A stretch of DNA of 64,000 bases from Nitrospira sp. CR1.1 (GCA_014055465.1 WIAF01000001.1:124001-188000), one strand, 5' to 3'. Shown: positions 25,644 through 34,649, counted from the stretch's first letter. A program made the numbers and translations. The notes: a model not told the origin generated them from the letters alone.

Positions 25644-26663
25644 CTAATCGAGAATGAATTTCGTCGGATCAAGCGCCTGGCCGTTCTTCTTAATCATGTA
25701 GTGGAGATGTGGCCCGGTCGAAAGGCCGGTGCTGCCAACAAGAGCAACGACATCTCCGCGCTTCACGCGCTGACCTTCTTTCACCAAGGACTTGGCAAGA
25801 TGCCCGTACACGGTTTCAATGCCATAGCCGTGATCCAGCTTCACCATATTCCCCATTTTTGAATCAAATGCTACCGTGACCACACGACCAAGGGCGGGAG
25901 CCTGGACTGGAGCATTCGCCTGGGCGCCGATATCAAGGCCATCGTGCCAGGCCGGCTTCTCCGTGAACGGCGAGACCCTGGGCCCAAAACCTGACGTCAC
26001 CCAGCCGCGAACCGGCCAGATTGAGGGAGTGGAAGCCCACTGGGCGGAGCGCTGCTCGGCTATTTGTGTCAGACTTTGAAGGGCTTCTTCCTGTTGCGTG
26101 GCTTCCCGCACGAGGGCGTCTAAACTTTCGCGAACCTGCTGGGTCACCTCTTCAATGCTCTCGGTGGAGAACTCAAGATCGGATTGGTTGTTATCCCGCA
26201 GCTCCGATACCTGCTGCCTAGCCCCCGGCCCTGAAGCAGCCGGTCCATTTCCTTGAACACTGCTCTTTCCATCGGGCAGTGGACCATCCTCACCACCCCG
26301 TCCGTTAGCTAGATCGCCGACCGGCTTCGACGCATCAATCCCGAGCATGACCCGGAGCCGTTGATTGACCTCCCCCATAGCTGAAATTCTCTTCTTGAGA
26401 TCATCGATTGCGGCAGAAAAGGCAGCAGTTTGCTCTCGTGCACCCATGGCCTCAGCTCGAAAGGCCGATAATTGCCAGACTTCTCCGGTTCGAATCACAT
26501 AATGGGACACAACGAGCAGATCGGCCACAATCAGAATTGCAGCCAGGATCAAGAGCTTACGTACGAATTTCCGTGGAAAACTAAACCGTAGCGGCTTGGA
26601 GGAGGATCCTCGAAACACCACGACAGTATAGGCATCACTTGTTTCGGCCGTTTGTTGGCTCAT
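25644..26663 (-). CDS. M23 (LytM-type) peptidase
   Basis: 339 residues. One membrane segment (LLILAAILIVADLLVVSHYV, about 36-55) is followed by a periplasmic coiled coil, a Gly/Pro-rich linker (residues 120-150), a second helical stretch and the C-terminal M23 domain: WHDGLDIGAQANAPV, GNMVKLDHGYGIETVYGHL and GPHLHYMIKKNG. The HxxxD (HDGLD) and HLH zinc ligands are both present, so it should be an active peptidoglycan endopeptidase. The coiled coil resembles the arrangement in EnvC/MepM-type proteins. Confidence 0.9.
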   Translation of the reverse strand: MSQQTAETSDAYTVVVFRGSSSKPLRFSFPRKFVRKLLILAAILIVADLLVVSHYVIRTGEVWQLSAFRAEAMGAREQTAAFSAAIDDLKKRISAMGEVNQRLRVMLGIDASKPVGDLANGRGGEDGPLPDGKSSVQGNGPAASGPGARQQVSELRDNNQSDLEFSTESIEEVTQQVRESLDALVREATQQEEALQSLTQIAEQRSAQWASTPSIWPVRGWVTSGFGPRVSPFTEKPAWHDGLDIGAQANAPVQAPALGRVVTVAFDSKMGNMVKLDHGYGIETVYGHLAKSLVKEGQRVKRGDVVALVGSTGLSTGPHLHYMIKKNGQALDPTKFILD

Positions 26664-26778
26664 AGGGCGCTCTCCCCTTCACGGATTCAGCTTCGTTGCA
26701 ACCACGGACTTTTGCAGTGTACCCATCTCAAGTCCGATGGTCAACCCTTTGTTGCAAAAAGTTTATCATCAGAATCAA

Positions 26779-27108
26779 CTACTTAGAAGTTTCACTCCTA
26801 ATCCAGTTCAGGTAGGAGACCGAGCCCGCAATGACCGGCAACGCGATAATTTCGGGGACAGTATAGCTGTGGTGCTGCCGAATCGTCGCTTCAAGCTCTG
26901 AATATCGCTGTTGGGTTGTTTTAATGATCATCAAGCATTCATTCTCGACACTGATCTTGTCATCCCATCGGAAAATTGATCGCATCCCCCCCACTACATT
27001 GGCGCAAGCAGCAAGCCTGGATTCGACAATGATCCGTCCCATCTTCTCGGCTTCTTCATAGGTGGAGGCAGTCACCAACACCACGATCTCTGAACTTTGC
27101 GCATCCAC
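26779..27108 (-). CDS. cutA: CutA1 divalent-ion tolerance protein
   Basis: 109 residues, standard CutA1 length. Motifs are IVVLVTASTYEEAEKMGRII, LAACANVVGGMRSIFRWD and the C-terminal YTVPEIIALPVIAGSVSYLNW, all diagnostic. CutA1 forms a very stable trimer with a PII-like fold and has been linked to copper tolerance, although its actual function is unclear. It lies upstream of the M23 gene on the same strand, 115 bases apart. Confidence 0.95.
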   Translation of the reverse strand: MDAQSSEIVVLVTASTYEEAEKMGRIIVESRLAACANVVGGMRSIFRWDDKISVENECLMIIKTTQQRYSELEATIRQHHSYTVPEIIALPVIAGSVSYLNWIRSETSK

Positions 27109-27409
27109 ATCTCCCCCGTCATCTTAAGAAGTTAAGCAAATTGCATGCCTATGCCAGCCACAGACAACCAATAACACGATACAAATCAACGTCTTACATA
27201 CTATTCAGACCCAGTTCGAGGCACGATTCCTTGACCAATTCTAGGCAGGATTTGCACAAACAAGCAAAAAACGGCCAGTCTCACCATGCAGGATTTTCCC
27301 GCCCCTCACATTTAGAAAGCAAAACTCCCGCACGCTAATTGCCACTGCTCTTCTTCGGAGTGAAGCCTTCCGGCCTTGAGAGACACCCTCTAGCCAGACG
27401 CGGCCAGGG
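27109..27409. other. Intergenic region upstream of cutA and rhodanese genes
   Basis: About 300 bases, relatively AT-rich compared with the surrounding genes. The only ORF across it (27141-27338) lacks a ribosome binding site and any recognisable protein character. No RNA gene was recognised. It ends at the rhodanese promoter. Confidence 0.5.
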
Positions 27410-27438
27410 TTGACACCCCTTTTCCGGGTCCTTATGAT
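27410..27438 (+). promoter_or_regulatory. Near-consensus sigma70 promoter
   Basis: TTGACA at 27410-27415, exactly 17 bases, then TATGAT at 27433-27438. The -35 is perfect and the -10 has one mismatch. It should drive the rhodanese gene starting at 27471, leaving a leader of about 25 bases containing GGAGG. Confidence 0.8.
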
Positions 27439-27470
27439 CCGATCATCTCAGTATAGATGGAGGTCCGTCG

Positions 27471-27791
27471 ATGAGCTTTACAATTACACCCACAGAACTC
27501 AAATCGAGGTTGGATAAAGGTGACAAACTTGTGCTCGTAGATGTTCGAGAGCCTTGGGAATACGCCATTGCCAAGCTGGAGGGTTCCGTCCTGGTGCCGC
27601 TGGCAACTCTTCAACAATCCCTTGGGAAATTGGACCGTAACGCCGAAATTATCGCCGTGTGCCACCACGGGATGAGAAGCGCGGATGCGACGGGGTTTCT
27701 GTTACAGCAAGGGTTTGGAAACGTGAAAAACCTGATCGGGGGAATCGATGCCTGGTCTGTCCAGGTCGACTCATCCGTCCCCCGCTATTAG
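27471..27791 (+). CDS. Single-domain rhodanese
   Basis: 106 residues, one rhodanese domain (GlpE/PspE size). LVLVDVREPWEYAIAKLEGS is the first signature and AVCHHGMRSADATGFLLQQG holds the active-site Cys loop (CHHGMR). FGNVKNLIGGIDAWS closes the domain. No signal peptide, so cytoplasmic sulfur transfer (thiosulfate or persulfide). It is transcribed from the strong promoter at 27410-27438 and ends 9 bases before the convergent epimerase gene. Confidence 0.93.
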   Translation: MSFTITPTELKSRLDKGDKLVLVDVREPWEYAIAKLEGSVLVPLATLQQSLGKLDRNAEIIAVCHHGMRSADATGFLLQQGFGNVKNLIGGIDAWSVQVDSSVPRY

Positions 27792-27800
27792 CTCAGGAGA

Positions 27801-28724
27801 TCAGCCAAGTCCATCTCTGAAAAATTCTACGGTTCGCCGCAATCCTTCCCGCAAGTCGACCCTCGGCTCCCACCCGAGCGTGCGTTGGAGTTTTGTGCAG
27901 TCAATGACGCTCCTTGCTTGCTCACCGCGTTTGGCCGGACCGTGCACTTCCTTGAATTCAACCTTGGTCAGGTCAACGACGACTCGGAAGAGGTCATTGA
28001 CCGACGTCTCAATGCCGGTCCCCACATTGTACACACCCTCAACCTGAGGACCCATCGCCATCAAATTTGCCTCGACGACGTCCTCGACAAAGACGAAGTC
28101 ACGGGTTTGGCGGCCATTCCCATTCACCACAGCTTGCTCCCCTCGCAGCATTTTCTGAATGAAAATGGCTACGACGCCCGCTTCGCCTTCAGGATCCTGG
28201 CGAGGCCCATAGACATTGGCATACCGCAAACTCACCACCTGAATGCCACTCATCCGGTGGTAGTAAGAGAGGTAATGCTCCCCGCATAATTTGCTGATTC
28301 CATAGGGGGAGAGCGGTTGAGTGATATGCGTTTCCGGTGCTGGAAAGGCCAGTTGTTCTCCGTAAATCGCCCCCCCGGATGACGAAAAGATAACCTTTCT
28401 CGCGCCATGTTTGGATGCCTGCTCCAAGACATTCAACGTCCCCAGCACATTGACCTGTGCGTCGAACAGAGGATCTTCGACTGAACGTCGAACATTCATC
28501 TGTGCCGCCAGGTGAAAGACCACCGAGGGCCGCTCATTGCGGAACACCCGCTCCAGTTTCGGATTCTCGATGTCCAGTTTGTAGAATTGCGCCGCCTTGG
28601 GAACGTTTTTTCGCTTGCCCGTTACAAGATTATCGACCACCACGACGTCGTGACCCTCCTGGAGCAACCGATCCACGACATGTGATCCGATAAATCCAGC
28701 CCCTCCGGTAACCAAGACTTTCAT
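27801..28724 (-). CDS. NAD-dependent sugar-nucleotide epimerase (GalE-like)
   Basis: 307 residues from ATG 28724. The NAD-binding motif is VLVTGGAGFIGSHVVDRLL. The catalytic Tyr-Lys pair is in SPYGISKLCGE, with the Ser in IFSSSGGAIYGE. The extended SDR family member probably acts on a UDP-sugar (UDP-glucose or UDP-glucuronate 4-epimerase group) for polysaccharide or LPS synthesis. The exact substrate cannot be fixed. An upstream in-frame start at 28778 would add an unlikely 18-residue leader. Confidence 0.9.
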   Translation of the reverse strand: MKVLVTGGAGFIGSHVVDRLLQEGHDVVVVDNLVTGKRKNVPKAAQFYKLDIENPKLERVFRNERPSVVFHLAAQMNVRRSVEDPLFDAQVNVLGTLNVLEQASKHGARKVIFSSSGGAIYGEQLAFPAPETHITQPLSPYGISKLCGEHYLSYYHRMSGIQVVSLRYANVYGPRQDPEGEAGVVAIFIQKMLRGEQAVVNGNGRQTRDFVFVEDVVEANLMAMGPQVEGVYNVGTGIETSVNDLFRVVVDLTKVEFKEVHGPAKRGEQARSVIDCTKLQRTLGWEPRVDLREGLRRTVEFFRDGLG

Positions 28725-28892
28725 ACGTCTCCTCGCCTCTCCTTCATCAGCCGTACTAACAACACCCGACTGCATCATCGAAACTCAGCCTACACCCTCT
28801 GCCCGCTTCCTCAAAGTGTTTTCGTCCTGATTTAGTCCCACGGGTCCCTATGGCCACGACCGCCATGCGAGACCGGCCCTACCAAAGTCAGT

Positions 28893-29648
28893 TCATATCT
28901 TGCGCCGAAACCAAGCGAGGAATTCGCGATTACCTTTACGGCCTTCGATCGGAGATTCCATGCGACCTGCCAGCTCCAATCCAAGACGCATCGCACAAGC
29001 CACAACCTTCTCCACCGTCGCCTCCCGCAACCCGTCATCCCGCACGATCCCTCCCCGCCCGACGAGCCCTTTCCCCACCTCAAACTGCGGCTTGATCAGC
29101 GTGATGATAGAACCAGCAGGGGTGAGATGGGAGATGACAGCAGGCAACACGAGGGTGAGTGAAATGAATGAGACGTCGATCACGATTAAATCGATCGGTT
29201 CAGCGATCGCGCCCGGTTCAAGATACCGGACGTTGGTCCGCTCCATCAGGACAACTCGTGGATCCTGCCGAAGCCGCCACTCAAACTGACCATATCCCAC
29301 GTCCACCGCATACACACGAGTCGCCCCTCGCTGCAACAGACAATCGGTAAAACCTCCGGTCGAACACCCCACATCGAAACACACCATCCCGCTCGGGTCG
29401 ATGTGAAATTGATTCAGCGCGCCGGCCAGCTTTTCTCCCCCGCGCCCGACATAGGGAGAGCCCGACCCGGTCACCTCCACCAGCGCATCCGGCAATGTCG
29501 GTTTTGCCGCCTTGTCGATGACGATTCCATCCACACGGACCAGACCGGCCAGGATCAGTCGGGCCGCATCTTCCCGGCTGGCGGCGAGACCTCGACTGAC
29601 CAGCGCCCGATCAAGCCGTTCCCGTTGTGGACGAATTTTCTGGGTCAT
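28893..29648 (-). CDS. tlyA: TlyA-family 16S/23S rRNA 2'-O-methyltransferase
   Basis: 251 residues from ATG 29648. The N-terminal S4 RNA-binding domain (RLDRALVSRGLAASREDAAR) is followed by a FtsJ-like methyltransferase domain (VCFDVGCSTGGFTDCLLQRG, VYAVDVGYGQFEWRLRQDP, LIVIDVSFISL, LIKPQFEVGKG). TlyA methylates rRNA cytidines (for example C1409/C1920). The length matches the family. It is the last gene of the xseA-xseB-tlyA group, with 65 bases to xseB. Confidence 0.95.
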   Translation of the reverse strand: MTQKIRPQRERLDRALVSRGLAASREDAARLILAGLVRVDGIVIDKAAKPTLPDALVEVTGSGSPYVGRGGEKLAGALNQFHIDPSGMVCFDVGCSTGGFTDCLLQRGATRVYAVDVGYGQFEWRLRQDPRVVLMERTNVRYLEPGAIAEPIDLIVIDVSFISLTLVLPAVISHLTPAGSIITLIKPQFEVGKGLVGRGGIVRDDGLREATVEKVVACAMRLGLELAGRMESPIEGRKGNREFLAWFRRKI

Positions 29649-29713
29649 ACTGTGAAGGAAGTTCGACGACGGCGGCCGCAGGCCGTCTAGCGGCCCGCGC
29701 ATGGCTCGGACGG

Positions 29714-29968
29714 CTACTGTGGGTTCTCTGACTCATCCTCACCAGGAGAAAAGGCTTGAATGCGCTTTTTCCCGTCTTTCTCCTGCACCAAAATCTCCAC
29801 CTTCCGTTCGGCGTCCTCCAACATTTTGAGACAGGTCTTGGACAACCGAATCCCTTCCTCGAAAATCTTCAACGAATCGTCGAGCGGAAGGTCTCCCTTT
29901 TCAAGTTCGGCGACGATCGTTTCCAATCTCGCCATCGCGTATTCGAATTTCACAGCAGCCACAACCAC
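29714..29968 (-). CDS. xseB: Exodeoxyribonuclease VII small subunit
   Basis: 84 residues, standard length. The sequence KFEYAMARLETIVAELEKGD then LPLDDSLKIFEEGIRLSKTC is the diagnostic helical pair of XseB. It binds XseA to form the single-strand-specific exonuclease. The gene follows xseA by 52 bases on the same strand. Confidence 0.95.
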   Translation of the reverse strand: MVVAAVKFEYAMARLETIVAELEKGDLPLDDSLKIFEEGIRLSKTCLKMLEDAERKVEILVQEKDGKKRIQAFSPGEDESENPQ

Positions 29969-30020
29969 TCCCTTTGCTCATCCATTACCCGAAACATTAT
30001 TGCCTGCGCCCCCGGTGCGG

Positions 30021-31379
30021 TCAAGGCATCGACGGGGGGACCACCTTTTCCACCTCACACACCAACTGTCCTTCGGCGAGTTTGATCTGAACAGCGTCTC
30101 CCACCGCCACATCGGCCGCCCGCCGCACGATCCTCCCGCCCGACATGGTACGAACAATGCTGAACCCGCGTTGCAAAATGCCTAACGGGCTGAGCGCGTC
30201 GAGCGCGGCTAGCTGTATCGCAACCGACTGCCGTCTGGACATGAGCCCGCGGCGGGCTTCCTGCTCCAAGCGCTTGCACAATTGGGGAATGACTACCAAC
30301 GACCCCTGAATCCGATCGCGCGGGCCCTGCGCGATCAGAAGGTGGCGGCGTTCCACCATTTCACGATGCAACACCGTCAGCTGTACGGTCAATGCGCGCG
30401 TTAATCCGTCCCGAAGTTCATCGAGCCGCTGAGCCTGCGTCTGTATCCGAAAGCGCGCCTCGCCCAGGATGCTAAGCGACCGCTCAAACCGGTGCCGCTG
30501 CACCTGCAGCAGAGTGTCCACGAGACGGCGCAGACGACGGGCCAATTCATCCAACCGTTCCATGATCTCATCCAGCACGGGCACCACCGCCTCCGCTGCC
30601 GCCGAAGGCGTGGCGGCACGATGGTCCGCTGCAAAATCCGAGAGCGTCACATCGATTTCATGCCCCACAGCGGAGACTACCGGTACCCTGGACCTGGCGA
30701 TGGCACGAACCACCGCTTCTTCATTAAACGCCCCCAAATCTTCCGAAGCGCCGCCGCCACGTCCGACAATCAGCACCTCCACCTGCGGCATTGCACTCAA
30801 TACGCTGATCGCCGCGGCAATCTGCGCGCCCGCGCCTTCGCCCTGAACCGGAACAGGGGCGATAAGAATATTGACGACGGGGCAACGGCGTCGAAGCACC
30901 GCCACAATATCGCGGATCGCCGCCCCAGTCAGCGAGGTGACCACGCCTACTGTCCTTGGAAATGACGGCAACCTCCGTTTGCGCGACTCATCGAACAACC
31001 CCTCCTGAGACAACCGCTCCTTGAGCTGCTCGAATGCCAGTTGAAGCGCGCCGACTCCCTTCGGATCAAGGGACTCGACAATCAGTTGGTACTCACCGCG
31101 CGGCTCGTACACCGAGATGCGACCGCGCGCAATCACGGCCAGGCCTTCCTGCAGGGCAAACCGAAGCCGTAAGGCGCCGGACCGAAACAACACCCCGCGA
31201 AGTTGGCTCTGGCTATCTTTCAGCGTGAAATAGAGGTGACCGGAGGATGGCGCACGAAGATTCGAGATTTCCCCCTCGATCCAGACATCCTGAAATTGAT
31301 CTTCCAGAGAATTCCGGATGAGCCGTGTCACATCGGACACAGAAAGCAGCAACGGCAACGTAAGGTTGTGCCCGGTCAT
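30021..31379 (-). CDS. xseA: Exodeoxyribonuclease VII large subunit
   Basis: 452 residues. The N-terminal OB domain (VSDVTRLIRNSLEDQFQDVW, EGEISNLRAPSSGHLYFTL) is followed by the catalytic region (VGVVTSLTGAAIRDI, LIVGRGGGASEDLGAFNEE, SRVPVVSAVGHEIDVTLSDF, ADHRAATPSAAAE) and a long coiled coil. The domain order and length are standard. The enzyme degrades single-stranded DNA in both directions in repair. It is part of the co-directional run rny-ymdB-xseA-xseB-tlyA. Confidence 0.97.
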   Translation of the reverse strand: MTGHNLTLPLLLSVSDVTRLIRNSLEDQFQDVWIEGEISNLRAPSSGHLYFTLKDSQSQLRGVLFRSGALRLRFALQEGLAVIARGRISVYEPRGEYQLIVESLDPKGVGALQLAFEQLKERLSQEGLFDESRKRRLPSFPRTVGVVTSLTGAAIRDIVAVLRRRCPVVNILIAPVPVQGEGAGAQIAAAISVLSAMPQVEVLIVGRGGGASEDLGAFNEEAVVRAIARSRVPVVSAVGHEIDVTLSDFAADHRAATPSAAAEAVVPVLDEIMERLDELARRLRRLVDTLLQVQRHRFERSLSILGEARFRIQTQAQRLDELRDGLTRALTVQLTVLHREMVERRHLLIAQGPRDRIQGSLVVIPQLCKRLEQEARRGLMSRRQSVAIQLAALDALSPLGILQRGFSIVRTMSGGRIVRRAADVAVGDAVQIKLAEGQLVCEVEKVVPPSMP

Positions 31380-31416
31380 ATCTCACCGAGCGGAAGGGAA
31401 TGATTCCGGGAGCAGG

Positions 31417-32196
31417 TCAATCCATCACTCGGATGCGTTCGATCGACACCGCTTTGCCAAGCGTGGCATCCAGATCAACGAGGACCGCACAGAACACCGT
31501 TGGCCCCGACGCCACCTCAAACCGGCGCGGCATCCCCGTGAGAAACTTTTCGATGGCCAATTCTTTCTTGATGCCGATCACCGAATGCAATGGACCGGTC
31601 ATGCCAATATCGGTGATGTAGGCCGTTCCCTTTGGCAAAATTTGCTCATCCGCCGTCTGCACGTGAGTATGGGTTCCCGCCACGACGGTGACCAACCCGT
31701 CCAGATAATGTCCCATCGCCATCTTTTCAGAAGATGCCTCGGCATGCATATCGACGACAATGGCCGACACCTGCGTCTTGAGCTGCTCGACCTCGCGTTT
31801 TGCAACCTGGAACGGACAATCGATCGTTGGCATAAATGCTCGACCCATGAGATGGAGAATGCCCAGCGACTCCCCGCCCGGCGTCGTAAAGATGTAGCTG
31901 CCCCGTCCGGGCACCCCCGCCGGATAGTTGGCAGGACGCAAGAGACGCGGTTCGCGGGGAAACACGTCCAGAATTTCCTTCTTATCCCACGCGTGGTTCC
32001 CCGTGGTGATGACCGACACCCCGAGGTCAAAGAGATCATCCACCAGATCAGGCGTGATGCCGAATCCGCCAGCCACATTTTCGCCGTTGCCGACCACGAC
32101 GTCGATGGAGTGGTTGGCAATGAGTTTCGGCAGCAGGCGAGCCACGGACCGTCGTCCCGGCTCGCCCATGATGTCTCCAATCATCAGTACTTTCAT
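31417..32196 (-). CDS. ymdB: YmdB-family metallophosphoesterase
   Basis: 259 residues from ATG 32196 (MKVLMIGDIMGEPGR). Metal-binding motifs are GDIMG, VGNGENVAGGFG, ITTGNHAWDKKE and GTHTHVQTADE. This is the TIGR00282-type phosphoesterase group whose Bacillus member YmdB hydrolyses cyclic nucleotides (2',3'-cAMP reported). The gene directly follows rny (RNase Y) by 10 bases, the usual pairing in many bacteria, which points to a link with RNA turnover. Confidence 0.95.
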   Translation of the reverse strand: MKVLMIGDIMGEPGRRSVARLLPKLIANHSIDVVVGNGENVAGGFGITPDLVDDLFDLGVSVITTGNHAWDKKEILDVFPREPRLLRPANYPAGVPGRGSYIFTTPGGESLGILHLMGRAFMPTIDCPFQVAKREVEQLKTQVSAIVVDMHAEASSEKMAMGHYLDGLVTVVAGTHTHVQTADEQILPKGTAYITDIGMTGPLHSVIGIKKELAIEKFLTGMPRRFEVASGPTVFCAVLVDLDATLGKAVSIERIRVMD

Positions 32197-32206
32197 GCCC
32201 GATCGC

Positions 32207-33784
32207 TCACTTCGCAAAATCGACGAACCGGCTTTCCCGGATCACCGTGACCTTGATTTGCCCTGGGTATGTCAACTCCTGCTCGATCTTCTTGGCCAGG
32301 TCCCGGGAAAGCTGAAAACATTCCGGATCCGTGAGATCTTCCTGCTTCACAATCACACGAATTTCCCGTCCGGCCTGAATGGCATAGGCTTTCTGTACGC
32401 CCTTGTGGACGGTCGCCAGCGACTCCAATTTCTCCAACCGCTTCACATACGATTCCAACGCTTCACGGCGAGCGCCGGGCCGCGCGGCCGACAGCGCTTC
32501 CGCCGCTGCGACCAATACCGTCTCCGGGCAAATAGGCTCGACCTGCTCATGATGCGCGGCAATAGCATTGACCACCTTGGCGTTTTCGCCGTATTTCTTG
32601 GCGATCTCCGCGCCCAGCATGGCATGCGGCCCCTCTTCCTCGTGACTCACCGCTTTGCCGATATCGTGCAGCAGGGCCCCGCGTTTCGCGAGTTTGACGT
32701 CCAACTTCAATTCTGACGCCATGATGCCGCAAATGTAGGCCGCTTCACGGGCATGGTACAGGTTGTTCTGGCCGTAACTGGTTCGATACTTGAGCCGCCC
32801 CAGCACCTTGACCAACTCGGGATGAAAATCCGATAACCCGACCTCGAAGATGACCTTTTCCGCCTCTTCGATCATCAGCTTCTCGATATCGACCTTCACT
32901 TTTTCGACGATTTCTTCAATACGGGTCGGATGAATCCGGCCATCGTGCATGAGCCGCTCAAGCGACACCTTGGCAATCTCACGGCGCAGCGGGTCGAAGC
33001 CTGAGATAATCACCGCCTCGGGCGTCTCATCGATAATGAGATCGATACCCGTGGCCGCCTCAATAGCGCGAATATTTCGCCCTTCACGGCCGATAATCCG
33101 GCCTTTCATGGCATCATTCGCAATCGGCACCACCGAAATCGTGGCCTCGTTCACATAATCACGGGTGACGCGCTGAATCGAAGAAGCAATGATCTCCCGC
33201 GCTTCACGGTCGGCGTTTTCTTTCGCCTCTTCGAGCAGGCGCTTCGCTAACCCGGCAGCTTCCAAGCGAGCCTGACTATCCATCTCCTGAATCAACTGAC
33301 GCTTGGCTTCTTCTGCGGTGAGGCCGGCCACCCGCTCCAATGCCTCGCGATGCTGCTTGAGCGCCTGTGCGCAGGCCGCATCCTTCTGAGTCAGAACCTC
33401 TTCCCGCTTAAGGAGGTCCTGCTCCCGCTTGAGCGCCTCCTGATCCCGCTTCTCGAGCAGGCTGACTTTCCTGTCCAGCCCCTCTTCGCGCTGAGACACC
33501 CGCCGCTCCACATTGGTGACTTCAGCGAGCTTCGCTTTCTGCTCTTTTTCCAGCTCGATTCGTGCCTGGAACACGAGGTCCTTGGCTTCCAGCTTGGCTT
33601 CTTTTACAAGATTTTCCGCCTCGCGCTGAGCCGATTGTACGATCTGTGCTGACTGGTCCTCGGCCTCGGCCCGTCGTGTGATGGCCGACCGTCGGCGCAA
33701 CACTTCGTACAGACCGGCCCCCAAGACCGCTCCAACTAACCCGATAACAATGTACGCAACAACGCTGAGAGAAATGGGAACCAC
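32207..33784 (-). CDS. rny: Ribonuclease Y
   Basis: 525 residues. An N-terminal membrane anchor (VVAYIVIGLVGAVLGAGLYEV) precedes a coiled coil of about 150 residues, a KH domain (GRIIGREGRNIRAIEAATGI) and an HD domain (RGALLHDIGKAVSHEEEG, AIAAHHEQVEP). This is the mRNA-decay endonuclease of bacteria that lack or supplement RNase E. The start is GTG 33784, but GGGAGG almost touches it, an unusually short spacing. An ATT three codons downstream would have normal spacing. The upstream 570 bases hold a candidate 6S RNA. Confidence 0.96.
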   Translation of the reverse strand: MVPISLSVVAYIVIGLVGAVLGAGLYEVLRRRSAITRRAEAEDQSAQIVQSAQREAENLVKEAKLEAKDLVFQARIELEKEQKAKLAEVTNVERRVSQREEGLDRKVSLLEKRDQEALKREQDLLKREEVLTQKDAACAQALKQHREALERVAGLTAEEAKRQLIQEMDSQARLEAAGLAKRLLEEAKENADREAREIIASSIQRVTRDYVNEATISVVPIANDAMKGRIIGREGRNIRAIEAATGIDLIIDETPEAVIISGFDPLRREIAKVSLERLMHDGRIHPTRIEEIVEKVKVDIEKLMIEEAEKVIFEVGLSDFHPELVKVLGRLKYRTSYGQNNLYHAREAAYICGIMASELKLDVKLAKRGALLHDIGKAVSHEEEGPHAMLGAEIAKKYGENAKVVNAIAAHHEQVEPICPETVLVAAAEALSAARPGARREALESYVKRLEKLESLATVHKGVQKAYAIQAGREIRVIVKQEDLTDPECFQLSRDLAKKIEQELTYPGQIKVTVIRESRFVDFAK

Positions 33785-34352
33785 CTCCCTTACGGCAGCG
33801 GGACAGACACACTGTCACCCTGCAAATAATCGCAGCCAGTGGCATAGGGGAGCAGGGAGTGAGGGCAAGGAATAGCTAGACAGGAAGGAACACTATCTGA
33901 TTACTTGCTGACTACTTGAGCCAGTGAAACCGCCATGTGGAATCGCCGTCGCTACTTCAAGTAGAGGAGTGGTCGGCCTCGACCTGAATCATTTCTTCGG
34001 CCAGCTCGCACAGGAGCAGACCTCTGCCGCCGGGTTCGAATTGTTGCATATTCATGCCACGGCGAAAGCCCCCAAATTCTGGTGGGCCCCTGGTCCCCGA
34101 CCATCAACGTTCGTTGATGACACACTTGTCGCATGGGCACGGAGGACCGAGCCTCCTGACTCATCCATACGATCACGACCACACTGAACAACAGAACAAA
34201 AACCAGCGATTCCATATGTTTAGAGCTCAAATACCGTCGTCAGATTTTCCGTCCTTAGTCGAAGCGTCCTTTCCTCTCCTGCTCTTGTTGACCCTCAGGT
34301 CAATACAACGAGGAAACGATAACAAAGGACTGCAGTGAAAGCAAGGCGAAAC
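33785..34352. other. Long structured intergenic region between zapA and rny
   Basis: 568 bases without a convincing gene. Read on the minus strand, it holds a hairpin just after zapA (TTGACC-TGAG-GGTCAA near 34288-34303), the candidate 6S RNA (33965-34157) and, below it, the inverted pair CTACTTGA and TCAAGTAG near 33913-33967. An ORF with one hydrophobic N-terminal segment (33952-34230, minus) overlaps the RNA candidate and was not accepted. Confidence 0.5.
33965..34157 (-). ncRNA. ssrS: Candidate 6S RNA
   Basis: Read on the minus strand, this 193-base interval folds by eye into one long rod. The closing stem is AGGAG with CTCCT, then TCGG with CCGA, then CCTC with GAGG. A central open region carries the small hairpin ATCAAC-GAAC-GTTGAT. 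Then come stems CAGGGG with CTCCTG and CGCCG with CGGCG, and an apical hairpin GCAT-GAAT-ATGC. A 180-200-base rod with a central bubble is the 6S shape, and the position directly downstream of zapA is the classical ssrS site in many bacteria. I cannot match the conserved 6S sequence blocks with confidence. Confidence 0.45.
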
Positions 34353-34649
34353 TCACCGCGAGAGGATGGACGGCATCTGCTGATCGATCGACTCCATGAG
34401 GGACGCCACGCGGCGGTCCGCGTCCGCTTCGCCCTGCCGGAACCGTCGCTCCAATTCCATCAACTCATGAGCAAGATTGAATGCGGCAAGGACCGCCAAT
34501 TTGGCCGGAGTGGCAGACCGCATTCCGGCCGCCACCTGTTTCATTTGTTTATCAACAATGTCGGCCAATTGTTTCACGTAGGATTCGTCGGCCTCGCCAT
34601 TCACGGCATACCGCTGGCCATAGATCTCCACGTCAATGGTTTTAGTCAA
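34353..34649 (-). CDS. zapA: Cell division protein ZapA
   Basis: 98 residues from a TTG start at 34649, chosen because AAGGAGG lies 5 bases upstream and the sequence LTKTIDVEIYGQRYAVNGEA is the usual ZapA N terminus. DESYVKQLADIVDKQMKQVA and KLAVLAAFNLAHELMELE are the conserved helical parts. ZapA bundles FtsZ filaments at the division ring. The start overlaps the last codons of the upstream zapB-like gene by 8 bases, so the two are coupled. Longer upstream in-frame extensions read through the zapB-like gene and are spurious. Confidence 0.9.
   Translation of the reverse strand: MTKTIDVEIYGQRYAVNGEADESYVKQLADIVDKQMKQVAAGMRSATPAKLAVLAAFNLAHELMELERRFRQGEADADRRVASLMESIDQQMPSILSR

Noticed and set aside
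33952-34230. Minus-strand ORF with one hydrophobic N-terminal segment
   Set aside because: It overlaps the RNA candidate, has no good ribosome binding site, and its C-terminal half is Arg-rich nonsense-like sequence. A real small membrane protein cannot be fully excluded.
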